Origin: Tetmemena sp. SeJ-2015
Lineage: Eukaryota > Ciliophora > Spirotrichea > Sporadotrichida > Oxytrichidae
Assembly: GCA_027382625.1 (NCBI GenBank)
Contig: JAJKFJ010007739.1
Coordinates: 1 to 16,210 of the forward strand
Direction of reading: 5' to 3'
Length of the DNA: 16,210 nt
A program made the translations under genes and the position numbers. Positions 1 through 8,809 of the stretch are shown here, piece after piece. Numbering within the stretch: the stretch's first letter is position 1; each line of letters starts with the position of its first letter. The notes beneath the pieces are model-generated. The model saw only the letters and a list, made by a program, of their open reading frames with translations. It was not told the DNA's origin and made no database searches.

Positions 1-1669
1 AGTAAGCAATAGAACAGTACAAGAGGTTTCTGCAAGTGTGCAAAGCAATTGGAGATGCTCATGGTGAAGCCTTGTCATACAACTGCATCGGAGTAGACTA
101 CATGAAGATAGGAGAGAGTGAGCCTAACTTCTATAAGGACGCAATTGAATTTCATACTAAGCACAAAGAAATTGCAGATGTTGCTGGAAAGTTTCTAGCC
201 CACATCAATCTAGGAATCATCTACAATCATATCTTTATAGATACTTAAATAATATATTTCATTTTCTAATTTATTTTAAATTAAAGGACTTTATCAAATT
301 AATTATATATTATTTGGATCAATTAAAGTTAACTTACTTATACTAATTTTTCTCTTTTTAAGAGATTAATTTATATCTTGAATTATAGATCTTAATAAAT
401 TCAAATTTCAAAAATGTTGGTAATGCAAATTTTTCATAAGAAATAAAAATTAATCACTGTTTAGAAATTTATTTTATCATGTAGAGCATAGAAAAATGAG
501 AATGAAAGACTTTTGAAAATTTTAATTATTTTCTCTTTATAATAAATAAATATAGAGAATATATTGGATCAGAAAAATTAACTTATTGATCAATTTAAAA
601 TGGAATATTGGTAAGGGAGTAGAATTATCTCAAATTTAAATAAATTAGATTCCATTAGATAGGGAAATTTTACCAATTATATTTTTTTCCAAACAAAAAG
701 AGAGAGAAAGTAATGGCTATCTCTTTAGATTAGAGAGTACGAGAATCAAATTTCACTCTAGTTTAAAATGGGAAATTGTTTCAATAAAATTCATATTATT
801 TTTGCTTTGTCTTTCAAATAGGAATTAATTTAAGTTTTCAAATATGATAGCTTTATAACTTGCCTATCATGTTTTAATTTAATTTTAATTTATCATATAA
901 AAAACAATTGCTAGATGAAGTATTTTGTGTTAAATAACCTTCTGATACTCTTTTAATTAAAATCTAAATTTTTATGAAAGTATTTATAGTTGTTTGTGTA
1001 TTGAATAAATGAGTACTCCATTTATTTTTATAGAGTTTTTATTTTTAGGGCAAATAATTAGTTTACAGTAATCCGGATTAACTTAAAATTTGTAAAAATA
1101 TTTTTTATTTGAGTGAATAACATTGGAGATCATGAAAAAGCTTCTATAAATCACCAGTTTGCATTGAGGTACGCTATTTAAATGAGCAGCGTGGCAGGTT
1201 AGTCAGTTGCAATTGGCAACCTAGGAAAGGTCGGAGGTAAAAACGTGTATCTAATTAATTGGATAATGTCTATTTTTTGTATGCTCAGATGAACTAAGAA
1301 AAGTTGCAGATGTTTGTGGAGAGATACTTAGAGCTCTCCAATGAGCTCAAGTACAGAAAGGGTGAAAGTGGTGCATATCTACAGCTGGGAGAGTTACTCA
1401 CTCAGAAAGGAGACTACGATACAAGCACTAAGCATTTCTACAGAGCCATGAAAATTGCAGAGGAGACTGGAGATGGAGACATGAAGGAACATGCCAAGGT
1501 CAATTTCGGCATGGCCAACGCCTCAATGAAATGGACTAATCATGTTACTAACATCCTCCAAGGACTTCAGAAGGACCAACAACACTAGAATATGGAGGAG
1601 GAAGAGGAAGAAGAAGAGAGAATGCACGATCAGATGAAGTCAAGCCTTCCAGACATCCATAAGAAATGA
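1..1669 (+). CDS. TTC29: TTC29-like tetratricopeptide repeat protein, 3' part, IES-interrupted
   Basis: The window opens inside this gene (codons in frame from base 3). After removing an IES (repeats at 226-230 and 1129-1133) and an intron (1237-1298) it reads 233 codons to TGA at 1667-1669. TPR-like helical pairs are visible: GEALSYNCIGVDYM, EIADVAGKFLAHINLGIIYN, then INHQFALRYAIQMSS, GQSVAIGNLGKVG, VERYLELSNEL, SGAYLQLGELL and GDYDTSTKHFYRAMKIAEE. The NLG and GDY-type positions are those of TPR helices A and B, and the order resembles TTC29, a protein linked to axonemal dynein/cilia; that assignment is from memory of the family and is tentative. The tail is acidic (run of eight E near 1594-1617) and ends SSLPDIHKK. 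Glutamine is often TAA/TAG (for example 1182-1184, 1586-1588). The 5' end lies outside the window. Confidence 0.72.
226..1133 (+). other. IES, ~903 bp, pointer ATCAT, in the TPR gene
   Basis: Direct repeat ATCAT at 226-230 and 1129-1133. The left reading frame ends in a stop soon after the first copy and the interior is very AT-rich. Deleting 903 bp (divisible by three) joins IIYN to HEKASINHQFALRY in frame, giving a normal TPR helix. Boundaries rest on a 5-bp repeat plus protein continuity. No coding content or transposase motif was seen inside. Confidence 0.75.
1237..1298 (+). other. Probable spliceosomal intron, 62 bp, TPR gene
   Basis: GTAAAAACG at the 5' end and CTAAG at the 3' end, phase 1, joining GKVG to EKLQMFVERY in frame. 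The stronger-looking acceptor TGCTCAG at 1282-1288 gives a frame with an early TGA. An alternative is a 74-bp IES with pointer AAAG (1226-1229/1300-1303), which also keeps frame and drops the residues VGE. The intron is preferred for its donor. Confidence 0.5.
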
Positions 1670-1775
1670 ATAACAGCCCCACAACAAGCCACTTTCTTAT
1701 ATGTAGAAAATATAATATAAAATAAAATGCAAGTTACAATGTATTCTTAGTCAATTGAGAAATTATTAATTAAAA

Positions 1776-3100
1776 ATGAGAAACAGGTAATAAGCAAAAA
1801 ACAGTGATCAAAGTCAGGGAGATTCCTGTCTCACAGATTTCATAAAGAGCTGTGACTTTTATAGAGTGATGCCGAAGGAACTTACGGAACCCACACTTTC
1901 TGGAGCTGCCAGTAAGTATATCAAAATCAGATTAAGAGAAGATTTTCAGATGCAGCTTAATTGTTTATAGTTAGTCTGTTAAATAAAATGAAAAATTTTT
2001 AATTTAAGAATTACATGATAATTGGATTGTCAATAACATTATTGGCATTATTGATGCTGCACGAGGTGTCGAGTTTCTTGAGTGTAAATATGACTAATGA
2101 GTTGGCCGTCACAAATCCAAAGTTGCACATGAACAATTAGGTAAGCCAAAATATATTCTAATTTTGTGAGATATGTTTGAATCTAAATGATTTTATAGCT
2201 GAATCTATTCATGGACATAGATTTCCATGGCACTCCTTGTGAGCTAATTACAATGTCCAAGACTGACACGATTGGAAGCGACTATAAAGACATTTTCAAA
2301 AATAGGCAAAAAGGAGCTGAAAACATCCACAAATTATCATAATATCTTAAAATATGTCCTAGACAGAATGGACAGAGCCAGAGAAGAATATATAGAGAAA
2401 GACGATGTGCAAATTGATGAAGTTATGAGCAAACTAAAGTAGGGATTGGGATGCCGAATCTAGGGTCACTTAACTATCCCAAAGACTCAAGGTTCATTTA
2501 GCATAACAACAACCAATCACAATCATAATTTAGCTAAGTAGCTCATGGAAAATGGTTATAGAGTAGATTTTTCGCACAAGATAAGACGCTTATTTTTTTA
2601 GGAGAAAGACGTATTGGACGCTTTTGAAAGAGCTATGGTGCATGATCACAGTAACCACAAGTCCTTAGAGGGAACTGTGGCTATGCACCCGCATATGGTT
2701 GGAAACATGGAAGTGGGATTTTATTCAGCTTACTTTATCGAGGTGACTCCAGTGATTGCAAGGAATGGGAACTCTGAAGAAAAGCAGACCTACATTTACA
2801 CGGCCACCCATCAGAACATGATAGTTTAAGGCGGCAACCAGTTCAATTTAAAGTATGATCTTGCACCAATAAACTTAGATAAATGTTTAAGAAGATGAAT
2901 TGAATGAAGATAGTTTACAGATGATCTATACTTTTGAGAGCAAAAGCTTTTACAGCTTCTTGGTAAAGATGTGTAGTCAAATTATTTAAGTCAAATAAAT
3001 GTGTGCTGTAGTAGGTGGCTTTATTACTCTATCTAGCATAATCGACAGCTTAATAAGAAACAACAATTTAAATTTGATTATTTTTATTATTTTTCAATGA
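1776..3100 (+). CDS. ERGIC / Erv41-Erv46 family ER-Golgi cargo receptor
   Basis: COPII-vesicle membrane protein family that cycles between ER and Golgi. After removing four IESs and one intron the frame runs from ATG 1776 to TGA 3098-3100, 364 residues, close to the roughly 380 usual for ERGIC2/3. Family signatures in order: CDFYRVMPKELTEPTLSGAA (N-terminal juxtamembrane motif), a first membrane span (MIIGLSITLLALLML), FMDIDFHGTPCELI (lumenal strand), GCRIQGHLTIPKTQGSF, AFERAMVHDHSNHKSLEG, FYSAYFIEVTPVI, and at the C terminus KYDLAPI plus MCAVVGGFITLSSIIDSLI, the conserved second span. The CXXC cluster of ERGIC3 is not seen, so the paralogue is not assigned. The last ~13 residues are hydrophobic and untypical, so the true end could lie in another segment. 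It starts 106 bp after the TPR gene on the same strand. Confidence 0.85.
1913..2008 (+). other. IES, ~92 bp, pointer TAAG, in the ERGIC-family gene
   Basis: TAAG at 1913-1916 and 2005-2008. The unspliced frame hits TGA within about 35 codons. Deletion of 92 bp joins SGAASK to NYMIIGLSITL in frame at the first membrane span. A GT-AG intron starting at 1912 fails because the phases disagree (1 versus 0), so the IES reading is preferred. A 4-bp pointer is weak evidence on its own. Confidence 0.55.
2141..2198 (+). other. Intron, 58 bp, ERGIC-family gene
   Basis: GTAAGCC donor and TTTTATAG acceptor, phase 0 on both sides, joining LHMNNQ to LNLFMDIDFHG, which matches the family's conserved lumenal strand. 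Confidence 0.8.
2297..2312 (+). other. Minimal IES, 10 bp, pointer CAAAAA
   Basis: CAAAAA at 2297-2302 and again at 2307-2312, separated by TAGG. Up to here the gene reads in one frame (SDYKDIF) and afterwards in another (KKELKTSTNYHNILKYVLDR). Deleting exactly 10 bp fuses them without a break. Ten bases are far too short for an intron, so this is among the cleanest signs of germline DNA in the window. Confidence 0.85.
2875..2917 (+). other. IES, 40 bp, pointer TTA
   Basis: TTA at 2875-2877 and 2915-2917. Without excision the frame stops at TGA 2893-2895. With it, KYDLAPINL joins QMIYTFESKSFYSFL in frame, matching the family's pre-membrane segment. The pointer is only 3 bp, so protein continuity is the main support. 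Confidence 0.7.
2969..3004 (+). other. IES, 30 bp, pointer ATGTGT
   Basis: ATGTGT at 2969-2974 and 2999-3004. The 30-bp unit would add ten odd residues just before the conserved CAVVGG motif; removing it gives FLVKMCAVVGGFITL, as in the family. Frame is kept either way, so the alignment rather than the frame decides. Confidence 0.75.
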
Positions 3101-3923
3101 TGCTTCCGCTGCTAAACATATTAGAATCAGCAACGTTGCTGACTGAAAATTAAAAAATTTCACTTCCAAACTATCTCCGATATGTTAAATTTCTTTTTAC
3201 TTAACTTCAATAACCAACACGATGCATTAATTTGGGAGATTGTAGTATTTTATACAATTTTTTGTAAAATAATTACAATATAATAATATAATAAATTAAA
3301 ATTATAAAATTAAATTAATTCAATTTTCTGTAGCAGAATTATCTCTTAAAAAAGATTAATCTAAATTTAATTTACGATATAAATTTAAAAGGCTAATATA
3401 AAAAAATACCTCACAAGAACAACTATTTTTTCTTTATAGAGAAGATGGTTTAAGTATTCTAAGCCCTAATCTATTTCTATAGTTAAGTTTGGGTTCAAAG
3501 ATTAAAATATAGAAGACTCTTCTCTTTCTCACAAAGAAAGACAACAACATGACTTCGATTGCTTCTATACTTTTTCAAGATAGAGTAAAAGCCTCAAGGA
3601 TTAGAAAATGAAGGTAAATTCGATTCCCTTAACATAAATATTCTTGCTATTAAGCAATTCGTACAAAATATATAATTCGCAAGCTACAATAAATTTAGCT
3701 TGTCTAATTTTTGGGATAAATAAAAATATTTTTAATGAAAGTTCTAATACCTTATTTAATTCACTAAAACGTAAGTTATAATTATATTTTCTTATATGTC
3801 AAGATTTTTATTTTTATCTTTAAAATATTCATAGATTTTATAGTTTCTTGATGACCCTTTAAAAATTTCTGAAAATAAGATTAAATGTTAAGAATAATTT
3901 TTTGCGGAAAAAAAGTATGATTG
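3101..3923. other. AT-rich spacer with palindrome and orphan reading frame
   Basis: No gene is assigned. The stretch contains a 16-bp perfect palindrome (3127-3142) and, at 3441-3608 on the + strand, a TGA-free frame of 55 codons ending at TGA 3606-3608, less AT-rich than its flanks (for example TKKDNNMTSIASILFQDRVK). The latter could be a stray MDS or chance. The rest is simple AT-rich sequence. Confidence 0.5.
3127..3142. repeat. 16-bp perfect palindrome
   Basis: TCAGCAACGTTGCTGA is identical to its reverse complement. It lies 27 bp after the ERGIC-family stop codon. It could be a hairpin, a protein-binding site or a chance event; it is conspicuous because its GC content is well above the surroundings. 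Confidence 0.8.
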
Positions 3924-6900
3924 TCACTATTTTTAAGAGTTGTAAGGTTAGGAATTGAAGTAGCGTTATGGTTGTGACTCATGAAAGCTGCCAACCTTAG
4001 ATGAGATTCTACCATCAAAGCTTTGGCGAGAGGGGTCTTCAGACCACTCAATGAATCTTGTGGGCTGTTAAACCTTTGCTTAATTTTATTAGGTCTATTC
4101 TTTAGTGGTGACATTGTGTCTGAAGCCCCCTATGCTGAACACACTTTTTTAGGGTTGATCTTTATCCATAAGAATAGTTCTGTTGTTTTCCTGCCTGACT
4201 GCAGCTCCCTTGCATGTTCCACTCTTCATGGGATCAGCTTAGGGAGCGTTTGAATAGTCTATCTTCATCCAGGAGGGAGTTAAAATTGAAGTCTTGGTGG
4301 AATCGCCTGCTAAACTAGAGAGCTTTTCCACTGGGAACTTCCTGCTTAAATTGTTTGGAGTAACCGTTATCCACCCTTGATTCTTACTCACCACTGAAAC
4401 CATTCCATCCACTGCAAAGTCATCCATCTACTTCTGGTTCTCTAAAGAAGAAATAAATAAACATGCTAGTAAAGGTAAATTACTTACTAGGGTTGTCAAG
4501 CACTCTGAAATACTCAGGAATTTAACGCTTGTAATTGGACCCATTGGAAATGTCCTTGGTGAATACCTTCTTGTCCTAGAAATAGTCATGTTCGTCTTTC
4601 GTCACCTGCATTATCTTCTCGCAGATTTATTTGCCATAATCAAAATATAAACAACCATTTTGCTGGAATCGATTAGCGTTGAGAGTAGAAGAATATGAGC
4701 TCCTGAGAGAGGAAGAAGCTGGATTAGTTTGTTTAAGAGTTAGAAAAGAGTCTCTATCAACTTGCTTTGAGAGAGCGATACCATCGACACTCGCTCTTTG
4801 CTTGAGCTCTTCAGCAACTCGTTTTTTGTTAAGTATCCTGTTGAAAGCTAAAGAATTTTAACTGAGATCATCTTTCGTGATGCTTGTATTGAAATCTATT
4901 GTCTGTAAGTTATTTTAGGTGTGTTGAGAGTTTGTTGAGGCAAATGTTTGAGAAGTTTTATGGCGAGGTATGGCTTGAGGAGATGGCTCATCCCTATACG
5001 GTTTAAGATATCTTGTGGGATCATAATTGGCAGGATCAGGTTGCATCTGAGTAATTGGTTTGATGGAGACTTCCTCATAACCTTTTTTATTTCTGTCTTG
5101 AATGGATGCTGCTAACCCCTGAAATCAGTTAGAAAAGTGAATTTACTGGGAAAGCACTCGGCTTCTTGAATTGCTTGATCTTTATTTGTGAATCGTACCT
5201 CCCTTGAGTGTACATTGTTAATAAAGGGGTATCTGGAGGCCTAAACACACAATTATACTCACTAAATTTACCTGTGGGGAACTACTGACATTTATTTTCT
5301 GGCTATAATCAATTAAATTTTTATTTATCTTTACTTCAATAGTTACTCACATAAACAGTGAATGAAAAACTTTGTTGAAGTTTAAATTAATCACTAACCA
5401 ATGTAAGATTATTTGTTTTTCTTTACAGTTTACCTTTCAAGATGAGCTATTGTCTTCTTCACTTCATGCATTTGTAGATGTTTGCTTAGATTATTGAATT
5501 GAGTAGGTTCACGATCACCGAAGTAGTTTGAGAGGAAGTCAGTTGCATTTTTAAATTTTCCAATTCCAAACACTGCTTTCGAAGCTAGGTGGTTGTTGGT
5601 TTAGCTTTAATTTAAATAGGGAGAGGTAGAAACCTAATCTAGAGTCTTTTGAGAAGGAATTGGCTGCACTCTCACTCTATTTAGCATATTGAAGTCTAAA
5701 TTAATATCCTTATTGAGTTGTTGTTTCTCACTCGCATTTTTAAGTTTGAATTCTTTAGAAGAGCTTGGTGACTGCTAAGCTAGAGGAGAAGATTCAAAAG
5801 CATGATTAAGAAAGCTATTTCTCATGGGACTTAGTCTACTGGTCTCTTTATCTTCATCATCCAAATTTTATTGAATCTAAATCATAGGCTCATCCAGAAC
5901 CCTTTGTTAGTTAAGCAGGCCTGTTGTGTTCTCAGCATTTAACTCTGTCTAGAAGAACATAAGATTCTCTTGATCCATTTCACTCATCTCAATATTACTT
6001 TGAATTATTTGGAGTGAGGATTGCTTTGAAGTGGTGTGTTCAATTTTCTTGACGCTTTAAATGGCTGGTAGTATTTGATTGATGCTTTACTGTTTCCTTA
6101 TAGCAGCAAAGAATTGACCATTACTTGGATGAGCATTTGTCTTTGAGTATTTGGGACTTCTTATTTGGTCTGTGGAGTCTTGGATTTTAAGGGGGAAAGT
6201 GACTTTGATCTCTCCAAGACTTGGGTTGTTGACAGTATTGATTGCCTCAGTATCGACCATGTTAGATGCTCCGAATGACTGAAGCTATTATGGGAGAGGT
6301 ATGTTATTGCCATTAGCTTGCATTCTAGCTACTTAAAAGCCTGAGTCTAACTGGATCTTCTAAGTTTGTATGGAGTTTTAATCTAGACTTTTCTTCAGGA
6401 GGTCTTGTTGCTGTTGCATTTAAACTATCAGCTTTTACTCTCTTCAGAAATAATTAGAATAAGGGAATGTTATCTTCTAAGAGCAAGGTATTGCTTGCTT
6501 TTAGTAAGAGAACTTAGTAGACTGCTCTTGAGTTTGAGTGGCCTAGGAGATTTGGATCCTTCTTTGTGGAGGACTATTCTTTTACTCGCACTTGGAGCAT
6601 TAAATATTATTATATAAATTAGTGGGTGTTAGCTGCTCCTCCGCTTAATCTGTATCTCGTTGTTGTTCTAGTAGCTAAGGATCTTCATGGCTCTGCTGGT
6701 TAGTTCCTTCCTAATTGAATTACTATTGCTTTATTAAATAATTTATTAAATAAATTAAGAATAATATAATGCTAACCTTGATAAATAAATTATATTTGTA
6801 TGCTCTAGAGAGTGATTCAAAAGCATTTAGGTTTACTCTAGCTGTTTTTATCTAGTATCTTCTTGATACTTACTAAATATATTTATATATTTATATTTAT

Positions 6901-8423
6901 ATTACTTTTGAAAAACAATATATTTGATAATTAATTCCTCATTACTTTATATTATACAAATCTTAAATTCAAAAGATTATGAATTTAAAACTAATATTTT
7001 ACTTTTATGAGTAGCATTAGAAACTAAATAAAGTATTTAAAATATAATAAAATGTAAAGATAGACAGGTTAAAATATATTGATGAGTTGATACTTGTACT
7101 TGTGCTTCATTCTGTATTGTTAAATCATGAGTTGGCCAGAATTATCCAAGTAAGTGCTTAGTATCCTGTCTTTGTAGCTGCCTTTCTATCGTTCTCTTTT
7201 CTAGGAGTAGAAGTTAGTCTTAGGCAGCAGTTGTCTGTGGTCGTAACTAAAGTGTTGAGAAAGACCCCTACCTGCTCCCTCCAGTTTTGGAAACAAATCT
7301 TTGGTTACAGTGACTAGATAGGGATTTCTACTCATTTGCTCGTTATTCACATATGGATTATTAAATACCTCAGTAGCGTTGAAGTTGCTTGAGTGAGGTC
7401 CCGAATTCTGAAAGGCAGAAGATGCATTCATCTTACTATTAGCATTTATGTCTCTAGCTATGTTCATCATTAATTAATATTCTGTATAATAAAAATATTA
7501 ATCATAGAGCTTACTCTTTGATTAATAAGAGAGGACTCTCTAACTGGTAGTGCTCCTTTCAGTTTATTCTATGCATTCCAAATATCTTGCTCTAAAGTGA
7601 TGCTCTTAGACTAAACCTACCTGTAAGAGGCTTCCTCTGAGTTATTTATGAGGTTACTATTTATGAAGTCCATGCTTTTCCTCAGGTCTTCGTAGGAGTC
7701 GGTATCCTTCTGCTACAACTATTTGAGTTACTCAACATTTATCCTCGTTAAATGCTTTCTGTTTTCTTCTTAATAGGATTCTTTAGGATTTGATTCATTT
7801 ACAATGTAACTCGTTCCTTCTAGTGTCTTGTGGTAGTCTTAGTAGTAAGTTTGATAGCCGCCTATTAGCTTTTAGTAAGCAAGTGTGGCCATTTTGAGTT
7901 GAAGGTCATCCTTCTCCCTAATTGGCTGCAGGCATTGAGTTCCGTTAATATTTGTTGAAAATTCATTGGGCTGTGAGTCTCTTCGGATTATGATACTCTT
8001 TGATGTGTACTTGTCAAGATGATGAGGTAGTAGTTGTGTGTTGGCCTTATTGGTCTGCCTGAATTTATCTTGGAATCCTAAAGTGCTCTATTGCATGATC
8101 TCCTAGTCATCCAATTAAGATTCTTGAGATAGGAGTTTGAGTCTGGGGCTTTTTTATTTGTGTTTGATGATCTTTGTGAGTGTGGTCTGAAACGCCTTCA
8201 TGGTTTGAGCGGACTCTACTTCTTTGACTATGTTTGGGAGAGTAGTTTTGTTAACGATGGATGACTTAGCATTTCTTTGAAAGAACTCTCGCTTAGATGT
8301 CCTCGCAAACTTATTGGTATGATAGAGAGATCGAATGTGGGGAGGCAGGGATCCTATGTTTCTAGACTTGGGTGACTAGTTTGAAAAGTGCGTATCCAGA
8401 TATTCTTTTGCAAATTGATCCAT
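3924..8423 (-). CDS. Large unrecognised protein, ~1281 residues
   Basis: Not recognised. Start ATG 8421-8423 (MDQFAKEYLDTHFSNQSPKS), stop TGA 3924-3926. Removing five introns and three IESs (one inside an intron) gives 1281 codons with every join in phase. Many glutamines are TAA/TAG, which hides the gene under the standard code. The protein is hydrophilic, rich in N, Q, S and K, with no signal peptide or clear membrane span. Likely coiled-coil stretches are around 7690-7800 (NVEQLKQLQQKDTDSYEDLR) and 6400-6440 (QMQQQQDLLKKSLDQ). More ordered-looking pieces include SLGEIKVTFPLKIQDS (~6200), the NYDPTRYLKPYRDEP region (~5000) and the C-terminal GCLYFDYGKQICEKIMQVTK to GMVSVVSKNQGWITVTP (4650-4370). 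A cytoskeletal or scaffold role is only a guess. Coding exons are clearly less AT-rich than the introns and IESs. Confidence 0.8.
4442..4487 (-). other. Intron, 46 bp, large minus-strand gene
   Basis: GTAAGTAA donor and CTTCTTTAG acceptor on the minus strand, phase 1, joining EYFRVLDNP to KNQKQMDDFAVDG. Both splice sites are strong and the phases agree. Confidence 0.8.
5119..5146 (-). other. Very short intron, 28 bp
   Basis: Minus strand: GTAAATTC donor, CTAAC branch-like motif, GATTTCAG acceptor, phase 0, joining KKPSAFP to GLAASIQDRNKKGYEEV. Without it the frame reaches TGA about 15 codons later. An IES with pointer TTTC fits only the competing upstream frame. Confidence 0.65.
5241..5433 (-). 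other. Intron with an embedded IES, large minus-strand gene
   Basis: The intron starts GTAAACTG at 5433 and ends GTTTAG at 5241, phase 2, joining KTIAHLE(R) to PPDTPLLTMYTQGRY. Inside it AGGTAAA is repe­ated at 5429-5435 and 5267-5273, 162 bp apart, the first copy spanning the splice donor. If this is an IES, the macronuclear intron shrinks to 31 bp and its donor comes from the pointer. Confidence 0.65.
6441..6477 (-). other. IES, 32 bp, pointer GAAGA
   Basis: GAAGA (minus strand) at 6473-6477 and 6441-6445. The 32-bp unit carries an in-frame TGA (6444-6446) for one frame and a frame change for the other. Excision gives KSKQYLALRR joined to EQKLIVQMQQQQ with no stop. A second pairing (CTGAAGA, 6441-6447 and 6392-6398) leads quickly to TGA and is rejected. 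Confidence 0.7.
6729..6776 (-). other. Intron, 48 bp, large minus-strand gene
   Basis: Minus-strand GTTAGC donor and AATAAAG acceptor, phase 2, joining IIYLS to SNSNSIRKELTSRAM. The sequence is also open without splicing, so this call rests on AT-richness and splice-like ends. A TTTATTTA repeat pair in the same place is an alternative but leads into a different downstream frame. Confidence 0.5.
6863..7095 (-). other. IES, ~224 bp, pointer AAGTATCAA
   Basis: The 9-bp direct repeat AAGTATCAA (minus strand) lies at 7087-7095 and 6863-6871, in the same codon phase on both sides (K-Y-Q). Excision joins KHKYKYQ to EDTRQKQLEQTQ and shifts the frame as needed. The interior is strongly AT-rich. Confidence 0.85.
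7432..7514 (-). other. Intron, 83 bp, large minus-strand gene
   Basis: Read on the minus strand, GTAAGCTC donor and AATAGTAAG acceptor, phase 0, joining SSLINQR to MNASSAFQ. An inner acceptor (TATACAG, ~7481) breaks the frame. The methionine pair near 7465-7470 lies in this intron and is not the start. Confidence 0.6.
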
Positions 8424-8809
8424 TAAGTCTGTCAGTGAAATTAAGTTTATTTCAATTTATTGCAGTAACAATTATACCCGATATTCATCCTAAAAAGAAG
8501 GAGTATATTAAATTTTCTTTTTGTTTCGTTATGTGAAATTAAGAACGAAAGATTTTCTAAAGAAGATGGTATCGAGTATATGGAACAATTATTTAAAAAT
8601 ATGACTAATTCAAAGTTTTTAGATTTTTCAACAAATTTTTGTTTATAAGGACGGGAAACATTTTGTTATTAAAATTATGATTTTCCATTTCTAATTGGAT
8701 CCAAAGCATATTAAATTTTAGGCATTTAAGTTGAATTAAGGACAAACTAAGGTCTTACTGAATAAATCAAATAACTCAAACAATTTATTAAGGGCTACAA
8801 ATTAATTCC
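8424..8809. other. AT-rich spacer
   Basis: Lies between the start of the large minus-strand gene and the end of RAD51, both on the minus strand. It should hold the promoter of the former and the 3' end of the latter. No reading frame, repeat or telomere-like motif stands out. Confidence 0.6.

Noticed and set aside
4023..4253. Plus-strand frame opposite the large minus-strand gene
   Set aside because: The minus strand carries the continuous multi-exon gene in phase; the plus frame is its shadow.
6405..6617. Leucine-rich plus-strand frame
   Set aside because: Antisense shadow of Q/S/K-rich coding exons; no start context or family match.
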